Below, in pieces: positions 11,490 to 22,576 of a stretch of DNA of 64,000 nucleotides. This stretch comes from Dromiciops gliroides (taxonomy: Eukaryota; Chordata; Mammalia; Microbiotheria; Microbiotheriidae), in assembly GCF_019393635.1 (NCBI RefSeq), contig NC_057861.1:59380532-59444531 (forward strand), given 5' to 3'. Position numbers and translations under genes: made by a program. Within the stretch, counting starts at the first letter, position 1. Each line of letters opens with the position of its first letter. Below the pieces are notes generated by a model that worked only from the letters and a program-made list of their open reading frames with translations, made no database searches and was not told where the DNA came from.

Positions 11490-13105
11490 GCACTAAATTT
11501 TCACTTAGTCAATGTCAATTAGATTTTTTTAAAAGAATATTTATTGTGAAGATAGAGCAAGCCCAGAATTACAAACATTTCCCTCCAATATCTGTACCAA
11601 CTTGGGTCCTAGGGAGAGTAGACTCAAACAAATGAAAGTAGTTTTTACATAGCATTGGTCCCATCAAGTTCACTTCCAAATATGGGAAAGCCACTGGATA
11701 CATCCTTGTCTCAGCTGTTTCTGGTTTGGATTGCTCAGGTCATTTATCAGGGTCTTGCTACTGGGCTCCTCATGGCTTCACTTTGGGGCCGGTTGGCAGA
11801 AAAACTAGGCATGGACTCTGGTCCCTGGACATCTGGTCCATTCTGTTTTTTTTTGTTGTTCACTAGGTTGTAGCTGTTTTCCATGCTCTTTAATCTGAGA
11901 GCAAGAAAGAACAAAGAGACAAAGAACCAGAACTTGAATTCACAGGCCACATGTTGGTGTCAGATGGAGAGGGCCAGAAGCTTCACTTCTCCCAGCATTG
12001 TCTTTTGTGCCCAAACTGTAGCCAAGAAAATCACTCTGCCTGGTGAATACACCCCAGTTCTAGGTCCACAGCCAATCAGAAAGGTTCTTCTTCACCATAT
12101 GGTCAGTGAAGTGGAAGCACTTATGAATGTTTGTGCATACTCCAAATCAAGGCTCAAGGCCCTTCCATTAGACATTATCATGTCTTCCTGGAAGCAAGCT
12201 CCCTAGCCTCTTCCACGTGGGGATTGCATTAACTAAATGCACTATGCTTGCCCATATTCCCTGTTACATTAACATTAAAAAAACCATGATTACAACCTAT
12301 ATCAAACTGCTTGCCTTCTTAATGAGGGGGGAGGGAGAGAATTTTGAATTCAAATTCAAAACTAGGACCAACAATTATCAGTTATCAGAGGCAGATTTAA
12401 ACTTAATATGAAGTCAATTCTGACAATTAGACCTTTCCAAGAATTAAATGAACTTCCTCACAAAATTAGAGAATTCCTTCCTCTGGAAGTGTTCAAAGAT
12501 ACCACCAGCCAAAGATGTGCAGTGGTTAACCTGCAAGATTATGTCCAACTCTAAGGTTCATAATTATATGATTCTATCACTCAAAGATCCTTTCCTAAAA
12601 GATTTTGCCTGTGGGTTGGAGAGGGAGGAAGTAGTAAGACACTGAATGCTTGAAAATGGTGGGGAAAGGCAGAAGGATTTCACTAAGCGCAGCAAGAAAA
12701 CAGAGACGAAGCTTGGTTTAACACCTTGTCTATTTAATAATTGTGTCTTGGGTCAGGTCTAATGTCAAGTAAATGGTTAAAACTTCTAGCGGTTGTGGAC
12801 GTCCCTTAAAGTATTAGTAGGTGTGTGGTTTTAAGGGTAGAACGTTGCTCCTCCTTATTACTCTTCTTCTCCCCAACTCAATGCATTGTCTTCTTCCCTT
12901 CCTCCAACCTCAATTGAATTTTGGGCAGGATTCATGTTTCCAGCCTTTGGGAATTAGAGAATAATAGATTTAGAACTAAAAGGGACTTGAGGCCATCTGA
13001 TCCACCCCCTCTTTACCTTTTTAGAAAAGGAAACAACCCCAGAGTGGTTATGTGAATTGTCCAATGTTATATAGATAGCTAACATAAAAGGCTGAAAGTT
13101 TTTTT
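11490..13105. other. Intergenic; possible decayed mobile DNA
   Basis: No gene. Part (about 12.96-13.08 kb) is an old MIR-like repeat. A similar motif (CCCCTGAGGG...TCAGGCT) recurs near 4.2 kb, which suggests an interspersed element that I cannot name. Confidence 0.4.
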
Positions 13106-13107
13106 TT

Positions 13108-13205
13108 AAATTAATCAACACACATTTATTAAATTCTTATGATGCCTTACACTTTAACAAGAACTGAGTATACAAAGAAAGTAAAAAAAAAAAAAGCCCT
13201 TGCCT
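13108..13205 (-). repeat. L2 3' end, reversed
   Basis: AATCAACACACATTTATTAA ... GTATACAAAGAAAG pattern. Confidence 0.55.
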
Positions 13206-14047
13206 TCATTCATTTCCCTGTTGAGTTGAATATATTTTTACACCATACTCTTTGTATGTATTTATTCTACCCTCCTTTTACTGATTCAAAAGATACTCAT
13301 GCCCTTTCCCCTTTCCTTTTTATTTATATAGTCCTGAGCACCCAGGTTATATGAGATAGCAAATTCCCCTTTCTTTTCTTCTCCAGTCTATTTTCCCCTT
13401 CCTTCTGTTTGTTCTTTTAAAACCCTCAAAACATAACCACACTGGTCTCAGGATCTTTGTACTACTTAGTTCCTTCTATGACTTTTAATGACGTTAAAGT
13501 TCTGCAGGGATCTTTGTTTATTCTCTGCCTATTAGAATGTAAACACTCCATCCTTGCATAGTCCTTTCCAAGTGTTCAAATTTATTTACCTTTGTACATT
13601 CTTCCCCCCCTCCCCATTCCCATGCTTGCATTTCAATGTTTCTACTTAGCTCTGTCTTGTTTTTGTTTTTTTTTCATCAGGAATACTTGGAAGCCCTCTA
13701 TTACATTAGCAATTCAGCTGTAGTATTATCCTAATATTGCCTGGGTAAGTTATTCTTGGCTGTAAGCTTGACTATTTTGTCTTTTGAAATACTGTGTTCC
13801 AAGATTTCCTATCCTTCATAGTGGTAGTAGCCAGATTTATGATCATAAATATGATACTCCTTGGTACTTGAACTTTTTTCTTTTTGCATACACTTTTAAA
13901 ATTTGACCTGGTAGCTCTGGATTTTGGCTATGATGCTTTTCTGAGTTTTCATTTTTGAGCTCTTTTGGAAGGTGACGAATATATTCTATTTTTCACTTTG
14001 CCCTCTGGTTCCAATAGATCTGAGAAGGTTTTTATACATTATCTTTT

Positions 14048-14202
14048 CTTTCTTTTTTTTTTTTTTAGTGAGGCAATTGGGGTTAAGTGACTTGCCCAAG
14101 GTCACACAGCTAGTAAGTGTTAAGTGTCTGAGGCCGGATTTGAACTCAGGTACTCTCGACTCCAGGGCCAGTGCTCTATCCACTGCGCCACCTAGCTGCT
14201 CC
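14048..14202 (-). mobile_element. SINE
   Basis: Reverse-oriented copy; duplication ATACATTATCTTTT at 14034-14047 and 14203-14216. Confidence 0.93.
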
Positions 14203-14841
14203 ATACATTATCTTTTGAAATATATCTATACCTTTTTTTTCCTCCAGCAAGTATAATGATTCTTAAGATTTAAAAAAAAAACATTAATTTCCAGGTCTAT
14301 TGTTTTTGATATGTCTATCTTCTATTTCTTCTGCTTAATTTTTTTTAACTTTGTTTTTAATATTTCTTGTCATCTCATAGAGTCAACTTCTTTTTGGTAC
14401 ATTCTAATTTTCAGGGAATCCTGTTAAATTGGTGTGGTTTAGTACCTCTTAATCTAATCTCTTAATTTTCTTTCCAAGTTGTTCCTATACCTCCCATTTC
14501 TTTTTCAATTCTTCAAGAGATCTCATTTTCATTTATTATATGATTTAAAACTCTAGCTTTATTTCTTCAAGGATTTCTAGTTGATCTTATGACAGGCTGC
14601 ATTTTGAGGCTTTCTTTGTAGATGTGAAGTGGTTCTCTTCCTCTGGGTTTGTGTTTTGGTTGTCTCTGGTGCTGGCTTCTTATTGTGTCTCTTTTTTTTG
14701 CTTACTCATTCATTAGGCCTTACTTTTCACTTTGGAACTGTCATAGGCCTAGTCTCTGTGCACCTCTGGAAGGAATGGTGAAGATTTTTTTTGTCTCAAT
14801 TGGCATTTTCTGGGTTTTTGCTGCTGCTTCTTATTGGGTAT

Positions 14842-15377
14842 TGTGGTAAAATATGAAAGTTTTTAACAGTCGGTTAGGATACTGAAAGACGCCAGTTTTT
14901 CAAGGACCACCCTTTTGGGGAGGAGATGAACAGTCCGCCTGCTTCGCATGTCAGACTGCCTGCCGGGTACAGTCCGCCTGCTGCGCATGTCAGACTGCCT
15001 GCCAGGTACAGTCCGCCTGCTGCGCATGTCAGACTGCCTGCCGGGTTTTTTGACTTCCGGGGTGGAGAGAACGAGTAGTAGCCTTTTTGCCTGCTTGGCG
15101 GGACTCCTGGCGGCGCGGCACAGACGGTCTCCCTCACTCCAAAGGTGGCCTTTTTGGTTTGGTGAGTTTTTATAAGGAATATAGACTAAGCCTAGATTTA
15201 AGACGATTTGTACTGTATTTCTATTTTCCTATCCTTCTAATCAACAACACCTTATATACAATAAAGGCTCTATCTAGAAAACCAGAAGCTTCTTCCATTT
15301 ACTAGTCTGGGAGATAAATTAAGGGAAAAGTTAAGTAGGGGAGATTTATGATCTAATATCCAATTTTAAATCTCACA
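14842..15377 (+). mobile_element. Solo LTR, ERV1-like, 536 bp
   Basis: Begins TGTGGTAAAA and ends AATCTCACA, flanked by a perfect 4-bp duplication GTAT (14838-14841 and 15378-15381), as in gammaretrovirus-like ERVs. Its U3 carries three head-to-tail copies of a 39-bp unit (14931-15046), like enhancer repeats. A TATA-like TTTATAAG lies near 15167 and AATAAA at 15260-15265. No internal viral region is present, so it is the remnant of LTR-LTR recombination. It sits inside a reversed L1 and is younger than it. Confidence 0.8.
14931..15046 (+). repeat. Triple 39-bp tandem repeat in LTR U3
   Basis: Three units start at 14931, 14970 and 15009, each beginning CAGTCCGCCTGCT and containing GCATGTCAGACTGCCTGCC. 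They differ at one or two positions. CpG-rich, in sharp contrast to the surrounding L1. Likely the enhancer block of the LTR. Confidence 0.9.
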
Positions 15378-16155
15378 GTATCAAGTGCTATTTTTTCAAT
15401 GATCTCAGAGGCAGTTCAGGCCAGGGAATTGGAAACTTTCAATTTACCCTAAGCAGTATTATCTAGGACAAAGTCTAATTGCTGGCCTACTGATCTGAGC
15501 TTTTTAAGCTCCTGACCCAACTGTAGACCTGCCTTGGGTTGGAATTCTAATAGACTGCTTCTGGATCCAGCCCGTCTAGAAGACCCTGCAGCTTCAAAGG
15601 GATAGAACTATAGGTACCCTTGGTATGAGCTCCTTGCCCTAGGCCTCAGCCTGGGTCTGTGGGCTGAATCCACAATTCTGACTTAGGGTCAGAGGCACAC
15701 AGATGTTGATCAGCTTCAGACCAAGTTTGTGCTGGATAGCAAATGCCACCATTAGATACTTTGCCTTGGTCCATAGTTGCAAGCCCCTTTGAGACTTAGC
15801 TCAGGGATCAAAGAAACAGCTACAAGCTGATTCTTGTTGCAAAGGGTACATAGCTTCAGGCCCCACTTGTGCTAGATCTGGAACCCCGCTTCTTATTCTG
15901 GCACACAGTTCCACAGCCTCCCATAAAGTCCCTGTGCTGGAATTCTATGCCTGGTCCTTCCTGTCTGGAGTCCCTAGTACCTGAATGCCTCTGGCTATTT
16001 CTGGATATATGCTGATCTAGGCTGAAAAAATTCCTACACTGGTTTCTCCTTGTATTCCTCAATATTCACTTGGTCTGGTGTTCTTTTATTATTGTTGGAA
16101 TAGTTGTGGGAGACAGCTAGGTTTTACTGCTTCTTTCTATTCTGCCATTGCCATC

Positions 16156-17157
16156 AGTCTCATTTATTCTCCTTGTAATTTTTTTCCTTCCCAAACTCTC
16201 ATTTTATTTTTCATCTTTATTTTTTCCATCTCTCATAATCTTTGCTAAGCCATTTGAAACAAATCTCTTGACGGTCTGTTTGTAGTTATGGGATTTCTCT
16301 CTTCTGGGTTTACCTCTCGGATTTCTTTTCATTCATAGTACTAATTGTGTTTGGTGTTTTTTTCTGTTTATTCATGTTTTCAGCGTCAGTTCTTGGTTTA
16401 GGATTTTGTTTGGGTCAGTCCTCTCTGGCACACTTGGAAGGGTTGGATAGGACTCGTTTGGCCCTGTCTCCTTTGTAGTCTGCATACTGTAGCTGCTGCC
16501 AGTCTAGATGAGGTGGCTGGTATTAGGGCCCTACCACTGTGGCTCCATGCTTCAGTCAAGTCTCCTTCTCTGCACAATACTTAATCGGGAGTTGGTTCTG
16601 TCTTCTGCTGAGGATTTTCTAACAATTCTGAATGGTGTGTTGGAGATTGTCCTGCCTCCCATCATGGTTTCCAGTGTGACTGCATTGCCTGGGCCTTGGG
16701 CATATAACAGGTGTTTTTATCTCCTACTTGTGTTCTGATAAGACAGGATGGGCATCTGGCTTCTAGCACTTGCTCACTGGAGCTAGTATTGGCTTACAGC
16801 ATCTCTAAATGGCTGTCATGTCTCTTTGTGGAAGTTTGTACTGGCTTCCCTCCTTTCTCCACCTCTGTTGGGTTCTAGCCAGATTGCTGGGATTTGCTTA
16901 TGCTTCCCCAGTTTCATCCTCTTCGGTCCCGTCTTGCCCCTTCCTTGTTTACCTTAGCAGGTACCGACTTATCTAGTTTGATCTTTCACCTTTTCCCGAT
17001 CATCTTTCTGTGCGATTATAGGCTGGAGAGAAGAGTTTATTTTTGTTTCCTTTTGGGTCCCTTTAGCATTGGTCTTTCTGGGGCCACATTCAGATATTTG
17101 TTGGAGCTTATATGGCAGAGTTGGGCTTCTCTACAGACCTTCACACCACCACCTTAA
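16156..17157 (-). mobile_element. Second L1 5' region, reversed
   Basis: A second 5'-UTR-like stretch of the same orientation follows the first. Both end in a similar terminus (TCTGCCATTGCCATC near 16,150; ACACCACCACCTTAATC near 17,150), like the start of marsupial L1 5' UTRs. Confidence 0.5.
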
Positions 17158-17525
17158 TCAGAAAGCAGTCATAGTCTTAAAGCTTCCAAGTGATACTTGG
17201 GCAAATTGAATTTGGTTTTCATTCCTGCATTTTGTGGATTTGTTGTTTTTTCTTTTTCAACCTCTTGGAAATTTTCTATTTGGTCTTCAGAACTCTAGCA
17301 ATCAAGTTTTACTTTTGTTGTCACAGAATCCAAAATCTTGTTCCTGGTGTGTAATTTCCTGTGCTCATTCTTTTCCTGCTTTTTGTCATTTTGTACTTTG
17401 ATTAAATAATGGCTTTTCATTACCAATTATTTTATATTTCCCATCAATACTTAGATTGTTGTTTCTTATCTTTTTGACTAAAATTTCCTTAGCTGCATTC
17501 AGTCCCTTATTTCATCTCTTGATAC
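17158..17525. other. Unclassified T-rich DNA
   Basis: No gene or clear repeat recognised; it may be further decayed L1. Confidence 0.4.
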
Positions 17526-17673
17526 TTTTTTTTTTTTTGCAGGGCAATGAGGTTTAAGTGACTTGCCCAGGGTCACACAGCTAGTAAGTGTCAAGTGTCT
17601 GAGGCTGGATTTGAACTCAGGTCCTCCTGAATCCAAGGCCGGTGCTTTATCCACTGCGCCACCTAGCTGCCCC
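17526..17673 (-). mobile_element. SINE
   Basis: Reverse-oriented, T-rich start and CACCTAGCTGCCCC end; flanked by an imperfect CATCTCTTGATAC / CATTTCTTGATAC duplication. Confidence 0.92.
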
Positions 17674-18079
17674 CATTTCTTGATACTTCTGCTAATTATC
17701 TCCATTCTTTCTCATATCCATTATCCATGCCCTATGGAATTTGGTTTTTATTTCTGGTACTTCTGTGTTTGAATAATTTTCCTTCTGGTGTTTTTGCTGC
17801 CACATTCCATTATATTGGAACTTGTTATTCCTTTTCTTATTTACTTCCTTTCCTCATTTGTTTCTTATGTGTAATAATGTGATGCCAAGCTCTCCTTCAG
17901 CCTCTTGCTCTTCTATCTTTCCAGAAGTCCAATAACTCTATTATTTTTAAAAACAAGGTCAGAAAACTTATTAGCATTCATCTTAAAGAATCCACCTTTG
18001 TCCTTTAGAAAACTGGCACCACATTTACCCATCTCCAGTCCTGAGGCACTTTGCTTAAGCTGATTTAAAAAAAAAGTTT

Positions 18080-18264
18080 AATGCTTTTTTTTCTTTTTTT
18101 TAATTTTTAATTTTAATTTTAATTTTTTAGTGAGGCAATTGGGGTTAAGTGACTTGCCCAGGGTCACACAGCTAGTAAGTGTTAAGTGTCTGAGGCCGGA
18201 TTTGAACTCAGGTCCTCCTGACTCCAGGGCTGGTGCTCTATCCACTGTGCCACCTAGCTGCCCC
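18080..18264 (-). mobile_element. SINE
   Basis: Reverse copy with a (TTTTAA)n tail and intact CACCTAGCTGCCCC head. Confidence 0.93.
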
Positions 18265-18399
18265 TTTTCTTTTTTTCCCCAAAGACCAGCTAAAGAATCA
18301 CACACAGATTCTTTCAACTTAGAGGTTACACTTGGGATGTACTATACTAGGATATAACCTTATGTCAAATCCTTCAACAAGGGTTACAGCAGTAAACAA

Positions 18400-18560
18400 T
18401 GAAGAGAACAATAGATTTGGAGTTAGAGGACCTAGGTCTGAAATTTGGCTCTGCCAGCTATGATCTCCGTAACCGTGGGCAAATAAGTCTCTTAACCTCC
18501 CTGCATCTTAGTATTGTCACATGGACTGGACCTGACCTCTAAGGTCCTTTCCATTTCTAA
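18400..18560 (+). repeat. MIR fragment
   Basis: TTGGAGTTAGAGGACCTAGG then CTTAACCTCCCTGCATCTTA. Confidence 0.6.
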
Positions 18561-18564
18561 ATCC

Positions 18565-19325
18565 ATGATCCTAAGTATATATTGATGTATTTTTTTATAT
18601 CTTCTCTGTGCTCAAGTGTATGCTGGGGGCACTGTGGAGGAAACAGATACTGAAGAGGTTCTAAGTCTATTTGAGTAAATGAGACACTTAGAAGCAGGAA
18701 ACTGAATAAAAATACAAAATCATATGTGCTCACCCAGTGAGTAGAGGGAGAGTTCAGAAGGAAGGAAACAAGTATTTCTATCATGCCCACTATGTTCCAG
18801 GCAACATAAACACTTTACAAATATTATTTCATTTGATCCTCACAACATCCTGGGAAGGTAGGTGCTAGTATTGCATCTCCATTTTGCATTTGAAAAAAAT
18901 AAGGCAGAGGTTAAGTGATTTGTCAAGGGTCAAAAAACTAGTATCTGAGGCTGGATTTGAATTCAGGTCTTCCTGACTTCAAGTCCAGCACTCTACACAT
19001 TGTGACATGTAGCAGCTTCTAAGGGAGAGAGATCACTGTGGAGTAGAGTGATGAGGTTTCCTGGAGAAGTTTGAACTTGCGATGAACCTTGAAGTGTAGA
19101 GAGGAAGAGAAGGCCATTTAATGTTAAAGGAATAGCATGAGGAAAGGAGTGGAGGTAAGAGAAAAATATGCTATCTGAGGAGCACAGGATCTGTTTGGCA
19201 GAGCTACGCTAACAGAAAGGAGAGCATGAGGAGATAAACCTGGCTGGGATTGGATTGTACAGGCAAAGGAGTCTGTACCTTATTCTACAGGGGAAGAAGA
19301 GCTGCTGACAGCTTTAAGGTAGATT
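18565..19325 (-). mobile_element. L2 fragment, reversed, with a MIR inside
   Basis: Reverse L2 UTR and ORF-end sequence on both sides of a MIR at about 18,780-19,017 (CTCACAACATCCTGGGAAGG, TTCCTGACTTCAAGTCCAGC). Confidence 0.6.
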
Positions 19326-19370
19326 AAAAACAATTAATTTCACCTGTGTCAAAGCATTTAGGTCCATTTT

Positions 19371-19534
19371 TTGTTTTGTTTTGTTTTTTGTTTTTTTTAG
19401 TGAGGCAATTGGGGTTAAGTGACTTGCCCAGGGTCACACAGCTATTAAGTGTTAAGTGTCTGAGGCTGGATTTGAACTCAGGTACTTCTGACTCCAGGGC
19501 TGGTGCTCTATCCACTGTGCCATCTAGCTGTCCC
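19371..19534 (-). mobile_element. SINE
   Basis: Perfect 16-bp duplication CATTTAGGTCCATTTT at 19355-19370 and 19535-19550. Confidence 0.94.
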
Positions 19535-19550
19535 CATTTAGGTCCATTTT

Positions 19551-20565
19551 AAAACAGGTTCTTCTAAGTCCCAACCCCCTAAATGACTTTCAATTTGCTG
19601 AACAAGGCCATCTGTCTCTTCAGGGCCAATGACCAAAGGTGTCGCCCTGCAGAGGAGGGGGAGGGTGTAAATCATTCACCAGCTCCCAGCTTACCTTTTG
19701 ACCCTGCTCAGTCCCTCAGTTCACAAAGAGAACAGGGGATACCTTCAACTTATTCTATCTGACTGGGAAAGGGTTGGAGATAAGATCCAGCAGGGGAGGT
19801 AGAAGAGGCAGAAAGCACTAGGTCTGAGGGCCAACTTTGGCACTGAGCTAAATAGCCATTTGGAATCTATTTCATCTGTAAAATGATGCTTATAGGATGA
19901 AATAAATTCTCTCCTTAATTTTGTTCTTGGCTATCAGTCCCTTCTCTGTTGAAAGGGCTATTCACATTTGTGACATACTGGACACGAGATGGGTAATTGC
20001 GGCTGCGGCTGGTCTTGCTTACATTAAGAATGTGTGCTAGGTGGGGCTGTCCTAACTGAGGTAGATGTCCTGTGGCAGTTGCCCTCTCCACAGCCAAGGC
20101 CTGGTTTTTGCCTTAAACTCTTATCCATACTAGGAGTAACGCACAAACTTCCAAAGGGGTAACTTGAAAACAATAGAAACTCTGGGCTTTTCCTTGACTG
20201 CTTGATTTGCCAGCCAGCTCCACACTAGAGAGTCAGGGATCACACGCCACTGCCTGGTACCCTACCTGGATGCCCTGGCTGTAGCTGCCACCACTGCCCA
20301 ACCATGCTTCTGACCTCCGAGGCTCAGGCACACATAAAACACCTGAGTAACAGATGATGGTGTCCTTGGTAAAAGGTGAGGTTCAAGAGGGAGAACCACA
20401 ATTTTGCTTTATCAACCCAAACTTTGACCTCTCAGTTGGCTTTATGGCTGTTGTTCTTAGTTCATGGAAAGCTGGGCTCCAACAATCACCAGAGAGTAAC
20501 AAAAGAAGAGAATAGAATCACAATGAATCAATCAACAAACACTCATTGAAACATTGATACCTATT
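19551..20565. other. SINE-free flank, nothing recognised
   Basis: No repeat and no exon recognised between the last SINE and a MIR-like piece at 20.57 kb. Several short frames lack protein pattern. Confidence 0.5.
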
Positions 20566-20569
20566 TAGA

Positions 20570-20750
20570 GAAGCAGCTCAGTGTAATGGAATGACTACTT
20601 GACTGGGAGTCGGAAGACCTGGGTTCTAGACCCCAGTTTGCTCACTGAAAAATGGATATCCACGCTAATTGCTTTTTGGGCTGTTACGGGGCTCAAATGA
20701 GGTGAACAAAAGTTACATTAAAAATCTGTTATGACTTCTTAAAAGGAGAC
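20570..20750 (+). repeat. MIR-like fragment
   Basis: TTGACTGGGAGTCGGAAGAC then ACTGAAAAATGG; strongly decayed. Confidence 0.45.
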
Positions 20751-21719
20751 GACGGGAAATAAAGTCCATTAACTTTAAAATGAGCTTTAATTTCTTTTCC
20801 TTAAGTGCATTTATCAATGTAAACAGAGCATGTTAGAGATTCCAGTGAATAGCAGGATACTGTTGATATGTTTGTTTTAATTCAAAAACTATGGAACTAT
20901 GCCAATGACTTGATTGAGACAGCAGCTTCTAAACAACTTAGTTGTTGACGTTACCTCCAACCTAGTAAACTACTTTCAACTGTACAGGCTCTAAGCTGAA
21001 AGCCACTAGCTGTCAAAGAGAACCTAATAATGATAATTAAAAAACAAAACAAACCCCCAACCCCAAACTGCTTTGCTGTTAGGATTTCACATTGGAATGT
21101 GTTGTGTGTCACTGTCACACATGGGGGTGGGAATGGAGCCTGTGGAGAGGACACTTTTCTTCCTGCCACAGGCATCTGGAATAAATAGCACAGACTCCCC
21201 AATTGTCTGTACCTGCTCTTGGAAATCGAAGACTGAATCACTTCATGGCACTAAGAATTTAAAAAATAAATCTCTGCTAAAAAGGACATCCCATTTGGAG
21301 ATAAGGGTGACCTGCTGCCTGGCACGGGGCTGTTTGTGTTTGTATACATGAGGAAGACCATGTTTTAGCCACTTGATGTCCCCAACTGGAGGTGGGGGAG
21401 GAACATTGGCCATTCTGGTTTTTCAAAGTTAGAGAGGCAACCCTTTCCCCCAAATCCCAGGCAAAGAAGGAAATGGGTAGAAGTCCCTGGGGTGATCCTT
21501 GTTTCCTAAGTGACATGAGGATCACCATCAGGAGCTACTTATACCACAGCTGGAAAGGCATTACTTTAGACAGTGAAAGGTCAGAGATCACAGATGCCAC
21601 TGAGGGGCCTGCAGATAACAAGAAACTTGAATGGATTATGGACAAGAGATGGAAACCCAGGCACCAAAGAGGAGAAAACCAGTATTTCCCCCTTGAAACA
21701 CTCTCCAAAGAATTCAATA
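20751..21719. other. Downstream flank of RAB8A, nothing recognised
   Basis: SINE-free DNA beyond the predicted RAB8A poly(A) site. It might be extended 3' UTR. Confidence 0.4.
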
Positions 21720-22483
21720 AATTCATGCTTCACTTTGGTTTATTTTTACAAAACATTTAAAAAATGGATTTGATTTGGTAGATTGTCCAGAACTATGAAT
21801 GTAGCCTTGTGACCGAATAGTAAAGCGTAATTTGGAAAGGCCCAGGTTGGGGCTAACATGTTCCCCACACTCAATAGTCAGCTCTCTGCTGCTTAAATGA
21901 GCGACTTTTGCAGTGGGTCCTGAGACGGAAATGTCTGTCAGATAACTGCCTGAATCCATGACTCTGTACAGTGGGTGCATGGGGATCATGTATACAAACA
22001 CCTTTAATCAGTATTGGCATTTTCAATGCCCTCATGAGGACTTTTGTGACCAGACTGGTTTTCTTGCTGGAGTTTAGACGTGTTCCAGATACAAAAAAAA
22101 AAGAAAAAAAAAAAGAAAAGAGACAAAACACACCAAAACACCAAACCACCCTCAGAGACTGAATCCTGTTAGAAAGGTGCTATTGTTGGTCAGTTTTCAA
22201 CTCTTTCTCTTCACTGGTCATACAACGCTGGAGCCGATATGGCAAACATTACAGGAAAAATAGTAAATTCTTAACTTATTCCATCTCCAAAGTTGGAAAA
22301 ATCAGACCGTTACTAAAATAAACAATTTCTCAATTTCGTTCCGGCAGCCGGGGTCCCGCAGCAGCCACAGAGCCATGGGGCGGGCGTGTTGGAAAGTGGG
22401 AAGTCCACAGATAGAGGAAAACTCACTCGGAACGGGTACAGTCCAGTTCAGCTGAGCATAGGCTCAGGTTAAGGCAGTGTTCC
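21720..22483 (-). other. RAB8A: RAB8A 3' UTR (probable)
   Basis: This follows the RAB8A stop and is free of SINEs, unlike most of the window. A minus-strand AATAAA lies at 21744-21739, which would end a 3' UTR of about 760 nt near 21720. It is the first canonical signal I find after the stop. A longer isoform using an ATTAAA near 20.78 kb cannot be excluded. The end is inferred, not proven. Confidence 0.5.
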
Positions 22484-22576
22484 TCACAGAAGAACACATC
22501 GGAAAAAGCTGCTTTTCCTTTGTTGGTCGGGGGTGATTTTGACGCCCTGGTTGTTGCCTTGTGGACTATTACCCTC
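22484..22576 (-). CDS. RAB8A: RAB8A exon 8 (terminal coding part)
   Basis: 93 nt encoding the hypervariable tail from [19 protein letters not shown] to the CVLL box, then TGA at 22486-22484. Cysteine in CVLL is the geranylgeranylation site. Acceptor TTTTTCAG. Confidence 0.96.
   Translation of the reverse strand, partial: EGNSPQGNNQGVKITPDQQRKSSFFRCVLL

Larger units (their letters stand above)
13240..16155 (-). mobile_element. L1 5' half (5' UTR and ORF1), reversed, with SINE and LTR inside
   Basis: On the minus strand this holds the L1 5' UTR (about 15.4-16.15 kb), the ORF1 coiled-coil region (about 14.3-14.8 kb) and the ORF1 C-terminal domain (about 13.66-14.03 kb, near the line GGTTCCAATAGATCTGAGAA). 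It is old and diverged. A SINE (14048-14202) and a solo LTR (14842-15377) have inserted into it. Confidence 0.65.

Noticed and set aside
14931-15046. CRISPR-like direct repeats
   Set aside because: Head-to-tail 39-bp units without unique spacers, inside an LTR of a vertebrate genome.
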